Below, piece after piece: positions 32,225 through 40,518 of a stretch of DNA of 64,000 bases. The DNA lies in the NCBI RefSeq assembly GCF_026343115.1, contig NZ_JAPEMC010000001.1, positions 4,049,501-4,113,500 on the forward strand. Reading direction: 5' to 3'. Numbering within the stretch: the stretch's first letter is position 1; the number at the start of each line of letters is the position of its first letter. Made by a program: the position numbers and the translations under genes. The DNA is from Streptomyces sp. NBC_00102 (GTDB taxonomy: Bacteria; Actinomycetota; Actinomycetes; Streptomycetales; Streptomycetaceae). The notes beneath the pieces are model-generated. The model saw nothing but the letters and a program-made list of their open reading frames with translations. It searched no databases and had not been told where the DNA came from.

Positions 32225-33565
32225 TCATGCCCCCAGCAGACTCTGGCCGCAGACCCGGACCACCTGGCCGTTGACGGCGGTGGAGGCGGGCTGCGCGAAC
32301 CAGGCGGTGGTCTCGGCCACGTCCACCGGAAGTCCGCCCTGGGAGAGGGAGTTCATGCGACGGCCCGCCTCGCGGATGAAGAGCGGCACGGCGGCGGTCA
32401 TCTTCGTCTCGATGAAACCGGGGGCGACCGCGTTGACCGTGACCCCGTGCTCGGCGGCGGCGCGCGGGGCCAGCGAGCGGACCAGGCCGATGATGCCCGC
32501 CTTGCTCGCCGCGTAGTTGGTCTGCCCGTTGTTGCCGGCGATGCCCGCGATGGAGGCGGTGGCGACGATCCGGCCGCCCCGGTTGAGGGCGCCCCCCTTG
32601 AGGAGCTCGTCCGTGGTTCGCAGCACCGAGCCGAGGTTGACGTCGATCACCGAATCCCAGCGGTCGGCCGCCATGTTGGCGAGCCGGCGGTCACGCGTGA
32701 TGCCCGCGTTGTGCACCAGGACGTCGAGCCCGTCCGGGACCGCCGCGGCCATCCGCTCTGCGGCGTCCGGCGCGGTGATGTCCAGCGCCAGCGCGGTGGC
32801 GCCGAGCCGGTCCGCCGTACGCACCAGGTCGGCCTCGGCCTGCGGGACGTCGAGGCAGATCACCCGGGCGCCGTCACGGGCCAGCACGGAGGCGACGGCC
32901 TCGCCGATGCCCCGCGCGGAGCCGGTGACCAGCGCGGTACGCCCGGCCAGCGGGGCGAACCAGTCGGCGACCGGGTCGGGGGCGGCGCCGGACACCTCGA
33001 CGACCTGGCCGCTGACGTACGCGGACCGGGGCGAGAGCAGGAAGCGCAGGGTGGACTCGGCGGACGCGGCGGCGCCCGGCACGATCCGTACCAGCTGCAC
33101 GGTGGCGCCCCGGCCGATCTCCTTGCCGAGCGACCGGACGAACCCCTCCAACGCCTGTTGGGCGGCGGCCTGATGGTGGTCCTCGGGGGACGGGGCCGTA
33201 CCGAGGACGACGACCCGGCCGCCGCGGGCGACCGACCGGACGACGGGGTGCAGGGCCGCGTGGAGGGCGGCGAGCCCGGTCGCGGAGGTGATGCCCGTCG
33301 CGTCCACGACGACCCCGGCGGGGCGGGCCGCCCCCGCGCTCCCGGCCGCCGATTGGTCCAGCACCGGCAGTCCGAGTCCGGCGAGCAGCTCGCGGACCTC
33401 CCCGGGGACGGCCGGTTCACCCGCTGCGAGGTGGAGCAACGGGCCGTCGAGCGTGGGTGTCTCCAGCGACCAGCGGCGCAGCGGGGTGGGCTGGGGGAGA
33501 CCCAGGCGGCGGGTGAGGAAACGGCCGGGGGCTGTGCCGGTCAGGTGCAGATAGCGGTCGGCCAT
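32225..33565 (-). CDS. fabG: 3-oxoacyl thioester reductase, high-molecular-weight FabG4 type
   Basis: A 446-residue SDR, twice the length of ordinary FabG. The N-terminal 200 residues form a degenerate Rossmann-like domain; the C-terminal domain is a complete SDR with TGSARGIGEAVASVLA (cofactor), HNAGITRD, and the Ser-Tyr-Lys set in ATASIAGIAGNNGQTNYAASKAG. It reduces 3-ketoacyl-CoA or -ACP. Like FabG4 (Rv0242c) it pairs with a HtdX-type hydratase and a divergent thiolase. Its promoter region holds two TTACTC-type operators, so TetR control is likely. Confidence 0.9.
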   Translation of the reverse strand: MADRYLHLTGTAPGRFLTRRLGLPQPTPLRRWSLETPTLDGPLLHLAAGEPAVPGEVRELLAGLGLPVLDQSAAGSAGAARPAGVVVDATGITSATGLAALHAALHPVVRSVARGGRVVVLGTAPSPEDHHQAAAQQALEGFVRSLGKEIGRGATVQLVRIVPGAAASAESTLRFLLSPRSAYVSGQVVEVSGAAPDPVADWFAPLAGRTALVTGSARGIGEAVASVLARDGARVICLDVPQAEADLVRTADRLGATALALDITAPDAAERMAAAVPDGLDVLVHNAGITRDRRLANMAADRWDSVIDVNLGSVLRTTDELLKGGALNRGGRIVATASIAGIAGNNGQTNYAASKAGIIGLVRSLAPRAAAEHGVTVNAVAPGFIETKMTAAVPLFIREAGRRMNSLSQGGLPVDVAETTAWFAQPASTAVNGQVVRVCGQSLLGA

Positions 33566-33593
33566 TGTCCAGACTCCCTGCTCGGTCGTAGAT

Positions 33594-33623
33594 TTACTCC
33601 GGAGTAAGGTTACTCAAGAGTCA
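33594..33623. promoter_or_regulatory. Two tandem TetR-type operators, fabG4-type / thiolase promoter region
   Basis: TTACTC-CG-GAGTAA (33594-33607) and TTACTC-AA-GAGTCA (33610-33623, one mismatch) stand 2 bp apart, about 30 bp upstream of the reductase start and 136 bp upstream of the thiolase start. The core equals the palindrome before the tetR gene at 30068, so that protein probably controls both divergent units. Confidence 0.7.
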
Positions 33624-33758
33624 GGAGCTGGTCGAGATGAACCGCTTGCGGAAACGGTCCGGAGCGACGGCACGACTCCGCGCGGGAGCGTGGCGAGGGG
33701 CGTCGGCTGTTCCGGGTGCTTCGATTGTTCCGAGTGCCTCGAAGAAGAGAGGCTCGCG

Positions 33759-35027
33759 ATGATTCCCCTTCCGCTCCCGCAGCCGCGCAGGGTCGCCGTC
33801 CTCGGCGGCAGCCGCATCCCCTTCGCCCGCTCGGACGGCCCCTACGCCGAGGCGTCCAACCAGCTGATGCTCACCGCCGCGCTCGACGGGCTCGTCGAGC
33901 GGTTCGGCCTGGCCGGGCAGCGGGTGGGGGAGTTCGCGGCCGGTGCCGTCCTCAAGCACAGCCGCGACTTCAACCTCGCCCGCGAGACCGTGCTCGGCTC
34001 CCGTCTGGACCCCCGTACCCCCGCGTACGACCTCCAACAGGCGTGCGGCACCGGCCTCCAGGCCGTCATCGCCGTCGCCAACAAGATCACCCTCGGCGCG
34101 ATCGACTCGGGCATCGCAGGTGGCGCGGACACCGCGAGCGACGCCCCGCTCGGCGTCAACGACCAGCTCCGCCGCATCCTGCTGAACGCCCGACGCGCCA
34201 AGGGGAACGCCGCCCGGATCAAGGCCCTCGCGGCCGTCCGCCCCCGCCACCTCGTCCCCGACGTCCCGCGCAACGCCGAACCGCGCACCGGCCTGTCGAT
34301 GGGCGAGCACGCGGCGATCACCGCCCGCCGCTGGGGCGTCGCCCGCGAGGCCCAGGACCTCCTGGCCGCCACCAGCCACCAGCGGCTGGCCGCCGCGTAC
34401 GACCGGGGGTTCCTGGACGACCTCGTCGTCCCGTACCTCGGCCTGGAACGGGACCAGAACCTGCGTCCCGGCTCCACGGTCGAGAGACTCGCCACTCTCA
34501 AGCCGGTGTTCGGCACCGGACACCCCGGTGCGACGATGACCGCCGGAAACTCCACGCCGCTCACCGACGGCGCCGCCACCGTGCTGCTGGCGAGCGAGGA
34601 GTGGGCCGAGGCGCGCGGCCTGGAGCCGCTGGCGTACCTCTCGCTGTACGAGACCGCCGCCGTGGACCACGTGAACGGCGAGGACGGTCTGCTGATGGCC
34701 CCGGCGTACGCGGTACCCCGGCTGCTGGAGCGGGCGGGCCTGACCTTCGCGGACTTCGACCTCTTCGAGGTGCACGAGGCGTTCGCCTCGCAGGTGCTGG
34801 CCACGCTCGCCGCCTGGCAGAAGCAGGGTCTCGGCCCGGTCGACCGGGAGAAGCTCAACGTGGCCGGCTCCTCGCTCGCCACCGGCCACCCGTTCGCCGC
34901 GACCGGCGCACGGATCGTCGCCACCCTCGCCAAGCTGCTCGCGGAGCGCGAGGGGCCGGGGCGCGGGCTGATCTCGATCTGCGCGGCCGGTGGGCTGGGG
35001 GTGACCGCGATCCTCGAACGGCCCTGA
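33759..35027 (+). CDS. Thiolase / acetyl-CoA C-acetyltransferase (FadA2 type)
   Basis: A 422-residue thiolase. The nucleophile is C96 in LQQACGTGLQA; the catalytic His motifs are VHEAFASQ and GHPFAATGAR, and the second Cys is in CAAGGLG. It condenses or cleaves acyl-CoA. GAGAGG supports ATG at 33759. It is divergent from the FabG4-type gene, sharing the TetR-type operators, and it is followed by an acyl-CoA synthetase. Context points to fatty acid elongation or degradation of a dedicated lipid pool. Confidence 0.92.
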   Translation: MIPLPLPQPRRVAVLGGSRIPFARSDGPYAEASNQLMLTAALDGLVERFGLAGQRVGEFAAGAVLKHSRDFNLARETVLGSRLDPRTPAYDLQQACGTGLQAVIAVANKITLGAIDSGIAGGADTASDAPLGVNDQLRRILLNARRAKGNAARIKALAAVRPRHLVPDVPRNAEPRTGLSMGEHAAITARRWGVAREAQDLLAATSHQRLAAAYDRGFLDDLVVPYLGLERDQNLRPGSTVERLATLKPVFGTGHPGATMTAGNSTPLTDGAATVLLASEEWAEARGLEPLAYLSLYETAAVDHVNGEDGLLMAPAYAVPRLLERAGLTFADFDLFEVHEAFASQVLATLAAWQKQGLGPVDREKLNVAGSSLATGHPFAATGARIVATLAKLLAEREGPGRGLISICAAGGLGVTAILERP

Positions 35028-35120
35028 CGGCGATGGCCGAACGGCCCGGAGTCCACCGGGCTGTTCGCCTGCCGGACCTGCCCCGCCCCCGCCCGCCCGT
35101 CCCCGTCCGAGGAGCCGCAC

Positions 35121-37052
35121 GTGTCCACGCCCCCCGCCTCGCCCGCGTCCCCGGCGCACACCGATCCCGCCGCGCCGCCCGTCCTGGTCCCCCCGTTCGT
35201 CCGGCGCGGCGCGGACGGCCGGGTGCGGGAGGTCTCCGTACCCGCGTTCGCGCCGCCCGTCCGCCATGGCTCCCTCGCGGACATCCCGTTCGACAACGCC
35301 CGCGAGGCGCCCTCGGACGCCGTCCTCAGCCGCAAGCAGGAGGACGGCAGTTGGCGCGACGTGACCGCCCGCGAGTTCGCCGACGAGGTGCGCGCCGTCG
35401 CCAAGGGGCTGATCGCGGAGGGGTTCCGGCCGGGTGCGCGGATCGCGATCATGGCTCGTACGACGTACGAGTGGACGCTGCTCGACTTCGCCGCCTGGAC
35501 CGCCGCGCTCGTCACCGTGCCGATCTACCCGACGTCCTCGGCGTACCAGGTGCGGTGGATCCTCCAGGACTCCGGCGCGCAGGCCTGCGCGGTCGAGGCG
35601 AAGGAACAGGCGCGGATCGTCAGCCAGGAACGCAAGGAGATCGGTGGCCTGGCCCACTTGTGGCAGCTGGACACCGGGGCGCTCGGCCGGCTCAAGGCCG
35701 CGGGCGCGCACGTGCCCGACGCGGCGGTGGACGAACGCCTCGCCCTGCTCAGCCCGGACAACGCCGCCACCCTGATCTACACCTCCGGCACCACCGGCCG
35801 CCCCAAGGGATGCGTGCTCACCCACGGCAACTTCTTCGCCGAGGTCGACAACGCCATCGAACTGCTCCACCCGGTCTTCAAGTCGGTCTCCAAGTACCCG
35901 GCGTCCACCCTGCTGTTCCTGCCGCTCAGTCATGTCTTCGGCCGGATGGTCGCGGTCGGCTGCCTGCGCGCCCGGGTCCGCCTGGGCCACGCTCCCTCGA
36001 TCCGTACCGAGGACCTGCTGGAGGACCTGGCCGGCTTCAAGCCGTCGTTCCTGCTGGCGATCCCGTACGTCCTGGAGAAGGTCTTCAACACCGGGCGCGC
36101 CACCGCCGAGAAGATGGGCCGCGCCTCCTCCTTCGACCGGGCCGCCGGGATCGCCCAGCGGTACGGCCAGGCCGTCGAGGCCGCCGAACACGGCACGGGC
36201 CCGGGTCCCGGCAAGGCCCTCAGGATGGCCCGCGCGCTCTACGACCCGCTGGTCTACCGCCGTATCCGCGCCGCCCTCGGCGGTCACGTCCGGTACGTCA
36301 TCTGCGGCGGTTCCCCGCTGGGCCGCCGGCTCGCCGCCTTCTACGCGGGTGCCGGCATCGAGATCTTCGAGGGGTACGGCCTCACCGAGACCACCGCCGC
36401 CCACACCGTGACCCCGCCGCTCAAACCCCGCCTGGGCACGGTCGGCTGGCCGCTGCCCGGCGGCGCGGTACGGATCGCCGACGACGGCGAGGTGCTGCTC
36501 CGGGGCGGCCAGGTCTTCCACGGCTACTGGGACGCCCGGCGCGGAGAGTCCGTACCGGTGCTGGACGAGGGCTGGTTCGCGACCGGCGACCTCGGGGTGC
36601 TCGACGACGACGGTTACCTCACCATCACCGGCCGCAAGAAGGACATCATCATCACCTCGGGCGGGAAGAACGTCATCCCGGCCCCGCTGGAGGACTGGCT
36701 GCGCGCCCACCCGCTGGTCGGTCAGTGCATGGTCGTCGGCGACAACCGCTCCTTCATCACCGCGCTGATCACCCTGGAGGAGGACGGGCTCGCGCACTGG
36801 CGGCAGATGAAGAAGAAGCAGGGCGTCCCGCTCCGCGAGCTGGTCCACGACCCGGAACTCCGCGAGACGATCCAGCACGCGGTGGACGAGGCCAACAGCT
36901 CCGTGTCGCGCGCCGAATCGATCCGCAAGTTCACCGTGCTGCCCGTCGACTTCACCGAGGAGAGCGGCCACCTCACGCCCTCGCTGAAGCTCAAACGGGA
37001 CGTGGTGGCACGGGACTTCGCGGCGGAGATCGAGGAGCTGTACCGGAAGTAG
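35121..37052 (+). CDS. Long-chain acyl-CoA synthetase (AMP-binding, FadD15 type)
   Basis: A 643-residue ligase of the eukaryotic-like long-chain FACS group. The P-loop is LIYTSGTTGRPKGCVLTHGN, the A5 motif is EGYGLTETTAAHT, and the ATP motif is WFATGDLGVLDDDGYLTITGRKKDIIITSGGKNV. It activates fatty acids through an acyl-adenylate. GTG start with GGAG 7 nt upstream, 93 bp after the thiolase. A Pro/Ala-rich N-terminal tail of about 25 residues is dispensable-looking. Confidence 0.92.
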   Translation: MSTPPASPASPAHTDPAAPPVLVPPFVRRGADGRVREVSVPAFAPPVRHGSLADIPFDNAREAPSDAVLSRKQEDGSWRDVTAREFADEVRAVAKGLIAEGFRPGARIAIMARTTYEWTLLDFAAWTAALVTVPIYPTSSAYQVRWILQDSGAQACAVEAKEQARIVSQERKEIGGLAHLWQLDTGALGRLKAAGAHVPDAAVDERLALLSPDNAATLIYTSGTTGRPKGCVLTHGNFFAEVDNAIELLHPVFKSVSKYPASTLLFLPLSHVFGRMVAVGCLRARVRLGHAPSIRTEDLLEDLAGFKPSFLLAIPYVLEKVFNTGRATAEKMGRASSFDRAAGIAQRYGQAVEAAEHGTGPGPGKALRMARALYDPLVYRRIRAALGGHVRYVICGGSPLGRRLAAFYAGAGIEIFEGYGLTETTAAHTVTPPLKPRLGTVGWPLPGGAVRIADDGEVLLRGGQVFHGYWDARRGESVPVLDEGWFATGDLGVLDDDGYLTITGRKKDIIITSGGKNVIPAPLEDWLRAHPLVGQCMVVGDNRSFITALITLEEDGLAHWRQMKKKQGVPLRELVHDPELRETIQHAVDEANSSVSRAESIRKFTVLPVDFTEESGHLTPSLKLKRDVVARDFAAEIEELYRK

Positions 37053-37300
37053 GGCCGGGCTGGCGGGGTGCGGGGCGGCCGGGCGGAGGCACGGGCGGCG
37101 GCGGCACGGGGGTCTGCCGCTGCCCGTGCCGCGGGTCCCGCCCGGCCCCGCCGGTCCTGCGGGCCCCGCCCGTCCTGCGGCGCCGGGTGATGCCGGGGTC
37201 TACTGGCACGGCTCGAACTCCGGCATGCTGGGGCGTGTTCGGCTCGATGTGACGCCCGTACCCCACGACGCCCGGCTCTCGACCCGGAGGATGAATCCGC

Positions 37301-38122
37301 GTGCGATCCCCCCTGCGCATCGCCCTGCTCGCTCTCGTCGCCCTGGTGGCCGGCCTGCTCACGGCCACCCCCGCGGCGGCGGCCCCGAACTTCAAGGCCC
37401 CCTACCCCTGCGGCCAGCAGTGGACCTACAGCCACCACTCGGCCGAGGTCCGGCTCGCCCTCGACTTCGTCCGTACCGACGGCGGGACCACGGCCGGTAC
37501 GCCCGTGCTGGCCTCGGCGGCCGGTACCGCCTACCGCTACTCCCAGCCCAGCGGCGCGGGCAACTACATCGCCATCGATCACGGCGGCGGCTGGCAGACC
37601 TACTACTTCCACCTCTCCGCGTACTCCGTCGCCAACGGCGCCCAGGTCGCCCAGGGGCAGCAGATCGGGGTGACCGGCTCGACGGGCAACAGCACCGGCG
37701 CGCACATCCACTACGAGCAGCTGTACAACGGGGTCGGCCAGAACATCGTGCTCAACGGCCAGTCCCTGGCGCCGTATCCGGGCGCGTACTACAGCAAGTA
37801 CCTCACCAGCGACAACGGATGCGGCGGCGGTACGGCGAAGTACTGGGTGGACACCTTCGCCAACGCCACCGGCTACGCGGCGGCCAACACCGCCGACGCG
37901 CAGGGCGTGCTCAACGCCGGTACGAACTACGTGTACTGCAAGGTCTGGGGCGCGCAGATCGGCTCGGGCTCGGCCTACAACCACTGGTGGCTGCGGACCG
38001 ACCTGGACACGGTGTACGCGGGCAAGAGCGGACGCAACGCCTACGTCTCCGCCTACTACCTCTCCCGCTGGGGCAACGACGAGGCCCGCGACAACAACGG
38101 CGCGGTGATACCGGACTGCTGA
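37301..38122 (+). CDS. Secreted M23-like (LytM) protein with altered metal site
   Basis: A 273-residue secreted protein. Signal peptide RSPLRIALLALVALVAGLLTATPAAAA, cleaved after about residue 28. Residues 50-150 follow the lysostaphin-type M23 fold: LALDFVRTDGGTTAGTPVLASAAGTA, NYIAIDHGGGWQTYYFHLS, VTGSTGNSTGAHIHYEQL with H135 and H137. The usual first zinc ligand His (H-x3-D) is R51 before D55, while H45-H46 lie just upstream, so zinc binding may be lost or rearranged. The C-terminal half (YWVDTFANATGYAAANTAD to the end) has paired cysteines and may bind the wall. Endopeptidase activity is uncertain. Confidence 0.75.
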   Translation: MRSPLRIALLALVALVAGLLTATPAAAAPNFKAPYPCGQQWTYSHHSAEVRLALDFVRTDGGTTAGTPVLASAAGTAYRYSQPSGAGNYIAIDHGGGWQTYYFHLSAYSVANGAQVAQGQQIGVTGSTGNSTGAHIHYEQLYNGVGQNIVLNGQSLAPYPGAYYSKYLTSDNGCGGGTAKYWVDTFANATGYAAANTADAQGVLNAGTNYVYCKVWGAQIGSGSAYNHWWLRTDLDTVYAGKSGRNAYVSAYYLSRWGNDEARDNNGAVIPDC

Positions 38123-38372
38123 GGCGAGGACGGTACGGCGGGGCGGGCGGGGACGGGACGGACCGGTTCCCGGCGACCGACGGCGCCCCGCCGGTCTTCG
38201 TGCTCCCGCCCGCCCCCGCGCACCCCGGGCGCACGGCCCGGCCAGAGTCGCTCCCGCCTCAGCGGGCCCGGACCGGCCGGAGCAGTTCGGCCGTCGGCCG
38301 GGCACCGGCCCGGCGGGCGGTCCGGAACGCGGCGGTGCGGAAGGGAAACTACTCCCGGGCAGGTCACGCGCC

Positions 38373-38819
38373 CTACAGGGGGTTGTCGCCGTTCATGTTG
38401 AGGGCGTGCCCCTGCCGGAAGAAGCGTTTCGCGGCGAAGTGCCCGTGCTCGGCGGCCATCCGGAACCACTGTTCCGAGGCGGCCAGCCCGTCGCGGGCCT
38501 CGACCAGGCGCCCCATCTCCCACATCGACTCGGGGTCCTTCCGGTCCACGCCGAGCCGGAAGAGGCGCTCCGCCTCGTCCAGGTCTCCCTGGATCTTCGC
38601 GAGGAGCGCGACCGACCGCAGGGCCGGCAGATCACCGCTCTCGGCGGCGGCCATCAGCTTCTCCGGGGTGCCGTACTTCCGGTGCAGCCGCCAGGCGCGG
38701 AGCGCCAGCAGCAGACCGAGCAGCCAGGCCACCCAACTGACGTCGAAGAGCGTGTCGTTGTCGGTCGCCATCCCGATCACGCTCAGGACCGCCGCCACGA
38801 CGAACAGCAGGAATGCCAT
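38373..38819 (-). CDS. Membrane protein with Sel1/TPR-like repeats
   Basis: A 148-residue protein. Two N-terminal helices (AFLLFVVAAVLSVIGMA and FDVSWVAWLLGLLLALRAW) anchor it; the rest has helix-turn-helix repeats of Sel1 type (GDLDEAERLFRLGVDRKDPESMWEMGRLVEARDGLAASEQWFRMAAEHGHFAAKRFFR). ATG at 38819 is preceded by a run of G. Such repeats bind proteins; no partner is evident. The 250 bp between it and the M23-like gene show no gene. Confidence 0.7.
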   Translation of the reverse strand: MAFLLFVVAAVLSVIGMATDNDTLFDVSWVAWLLGLLLALRAWRLHRKYGTPEKLMAAAESGDLPALRSVALLAKIQGDLDEAERLFRLGVDRKDPESMWEMGRLVEARDGLAASEQWFRMAAEHGHFAAKRFFRQGHALNMNGDNPL

Positions 38820-39116
38820 GCGTACCCCCCCGGGTCGAGCACTGCCCACCCGCACTCTTCCCGGCGGGAGGCCCCGCTACCCCTGGGGAGTGGTCCGGGA
38901 TGCGCCGGCCGGTGCGGCGGCCGCTTCGGGGGCCGCATCGGGGGCCGCCGGGCCCGCCCCGGACTCCGTCCACGACAATGCTTCGGTACGCACGAAGCCA
39001 TGTCGCTCCGGACCGTCGCCCCGGGGCGGTCCGGAGCGTCCCCCCGATCCGTCCGACGGCCCGCCCCGGCGGGGACTCTCCGCGGCCGGAGCGGGACCAG
39101 CGGAAGAAAGATCTCC

Positions 39117-39500
39117 ATGAGCGACCCCAGTGACCACGGTGTTCTCTCCGTCGCACCCCCTCTCCTGTGGGGGGTGGTGTCCGCCGCGGTGGTGATCGTC
39201 GCGGTCGTCCGGTCCTCCAGGATCAGGCGCGGGTCCGTGAAGGGGGCCGGCAAGCCGTGGGAGGTCTTGGGGCCGGAATGGACCTGGGCCCTGGCGGGGG
39301 CGGCAGTCGGGTACGCCGTCGGGGCCGTGATCGAGCGCCGCTTCGGCTGGGGTGACCTCTCGGAGAGCATGTGGCTGCCCTCCTTCGCCGCGTCGGCCGT
39401 CGCCTACGTGACCGGGCGGCGCCTGGGCGGACGGGCGCGATGGGCTGCCGCGATGTACGCCGTCCTGGGTGCCGTGGTCCTCGGGCCGCTGTTCGACTGA
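39117..39500 (+). CDS. Hypothetical four-helix membrane protein
   Basis: A 127-residue hydrophobic protein with helices near residues 12-30, 55-72, 82-98 and 105-125 (LLWGVVSAAVVIVAVV, TWALAGAAVGYAVGAVI, SFAASAVAYVTG, AAAMYAVLGAVVLGPLF). GGAAG lies 10 nt before the ATG. The 297 bp on its left (38820-39116), between it and the divergent Sel1-type gene, contain no convincing gene and must hold both promoters. Function unknown. Confidence 0.55.
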   Translation: MSDPSDHGVLSVAPPLLWGVVSAAVVIVAVVRSSRIRRGSVKGAGKPWEVLGPEWTWALAGAAVGYAVGAVIERRFGWGDLSESMWLPSFAASAVAYVTGRRLGGRARWAAAMYAVLGAVVLGPLFD

Positions 39501-39587
39501 CACGGCGCACGGCGGTTACCGTCACGCCCTCCGCGCCCTACCGTGGGGCCCGTCACGTCACCGGGCCCACCTCGGAGGTTCCCCCGC

Positions 39588-40433
39588 ATGCGGATCGCCA
39601 CCACCATTTTCCTGACCGACCGGACGGTCGCGCCCGTCGCGCTCGCCCGCGAGCTGGAGCAGCGCGGTTTCGCCGGGCTCTATCTGCCCGAGCACACCCA
39701 CATCCCGGTGAGCCGGGAGACCCCGTACCCGGCGGGCGGCGAACTCCCGGAGGAGTACGGCAGGACGCTGGACCCGTTCGTCGCGCTCGGGCAGGCGGCC
39801 GCGGTGACCGAGCGGCTCGCGCTGGGGACCGGGATCACGCTGGTCGCGCAGCACGACCCGATCGACCTGGCGAAGCAGGTCGCCACGCTCGACCACCTCT
39901 CCGGCGGCCGGTTCACCCTGGGGGTCGGCTTCGGCTGGAACGTGGAGGAGGCCGCCGACCACGGGGTGGAGTGGAAGACCCGGCGCGCCCGGGGCCGCGA
40001 CCGTCTGGCCCTGATGCGGGCGCTGTGGGCGGACGAACCGACCCCGTACGAGGGCGAGTTCGGGTCCGTACGGGCCAGCATCGCCTACCCGAAGCCGGTG
40101 CGGAAGGCGCGCGGGCCGGTCAGCGGTCCTCGTACGCTCCTCGGCGGCGCGGCCGGGCCGAAGCTCTTCGCGGACATCGCCCGGTACGCGGACGGGTGGC
40201 TGCCGATCGGCGGGCACGGGCTCACGGAGGCGGTGCCGCGGCTGCGTACGGCCTGGGAGGAGGCGGGCCGCGACCCGGCGGACCTCCAGGTGGTGCCGTA
40301 CGCGATCGTGCCGACGCCCGGCAAGCTGGCGCACTTCGCGGAGCTGGGCATCGAGGAGGTCGTGGCGCAGCTCCCGTCGGCCGGTGAACCGGAGGTGCTG
40401 CGGGCGCTGGACGCGTACGCCGCGTTCCTCTGA
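39588..40433 (+). CDS. LLM-class (F420-type) flavin/deazaflavin oxidoreductase
   Basis: A 281-residue TIM-barrel oxidoreductase of the luciferase-like monooxygenase superfamily, subgroup usually assigned to F420. Visible features: RIATTIFLTDRTVAPVALARELEQRGFAGLYLPEHTHIPV, GTGITLVAQHDPIDLAKQVATLDHLSGGRFTLGVGFGWNVEE and PRTLLGGAAGPKLF. GGAGG supports ATG at 39588. F420 use fits the fbiC gene 8 kb away, but the substrate is unknown. Confidence 0.87.
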   Translation: MRIATTIFLTDRTVAPVALARELEQRGFAGLYLPEHTHIPVSRETPYPAGGELPEEYGRTLDPFVALGQAAAVTERLALGTGITLVAQHDPIDLAKQVATLDHLSGGRFTLGVGFGWNVEEAADHGVEWKTRRARGRDRLALMRALWADEPTPYEGEFGSVRASIAYPKPVRKARGPVSGPRTLLGGAAGPKLFADIARYADGWLPIGGHGLTEAVPRLRTAWEEAGRDPADLQVVPYAIVPTPGKLAHFAELGIEEVVAQLPSAGEPEVLRALDAYAAFL

Positions 40434-40518
40434 GGGCCGCGTTCCTCCGAGGTGCGGGGCATGAGCCGGGCGGGCAGTGGTTCCACCCACCCGGCTCACG
40501 CCCCGGACTCCGCCCGGC

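Noticed and set aside
33621..36971. Long minus-strand frame (over 1,100 codons) opposite the thiolase and acyl-CoA synthetase
   Set aside because: No motif, repetitive Gly/Asp/Arg composition, and the + strand genes have full family signatures.
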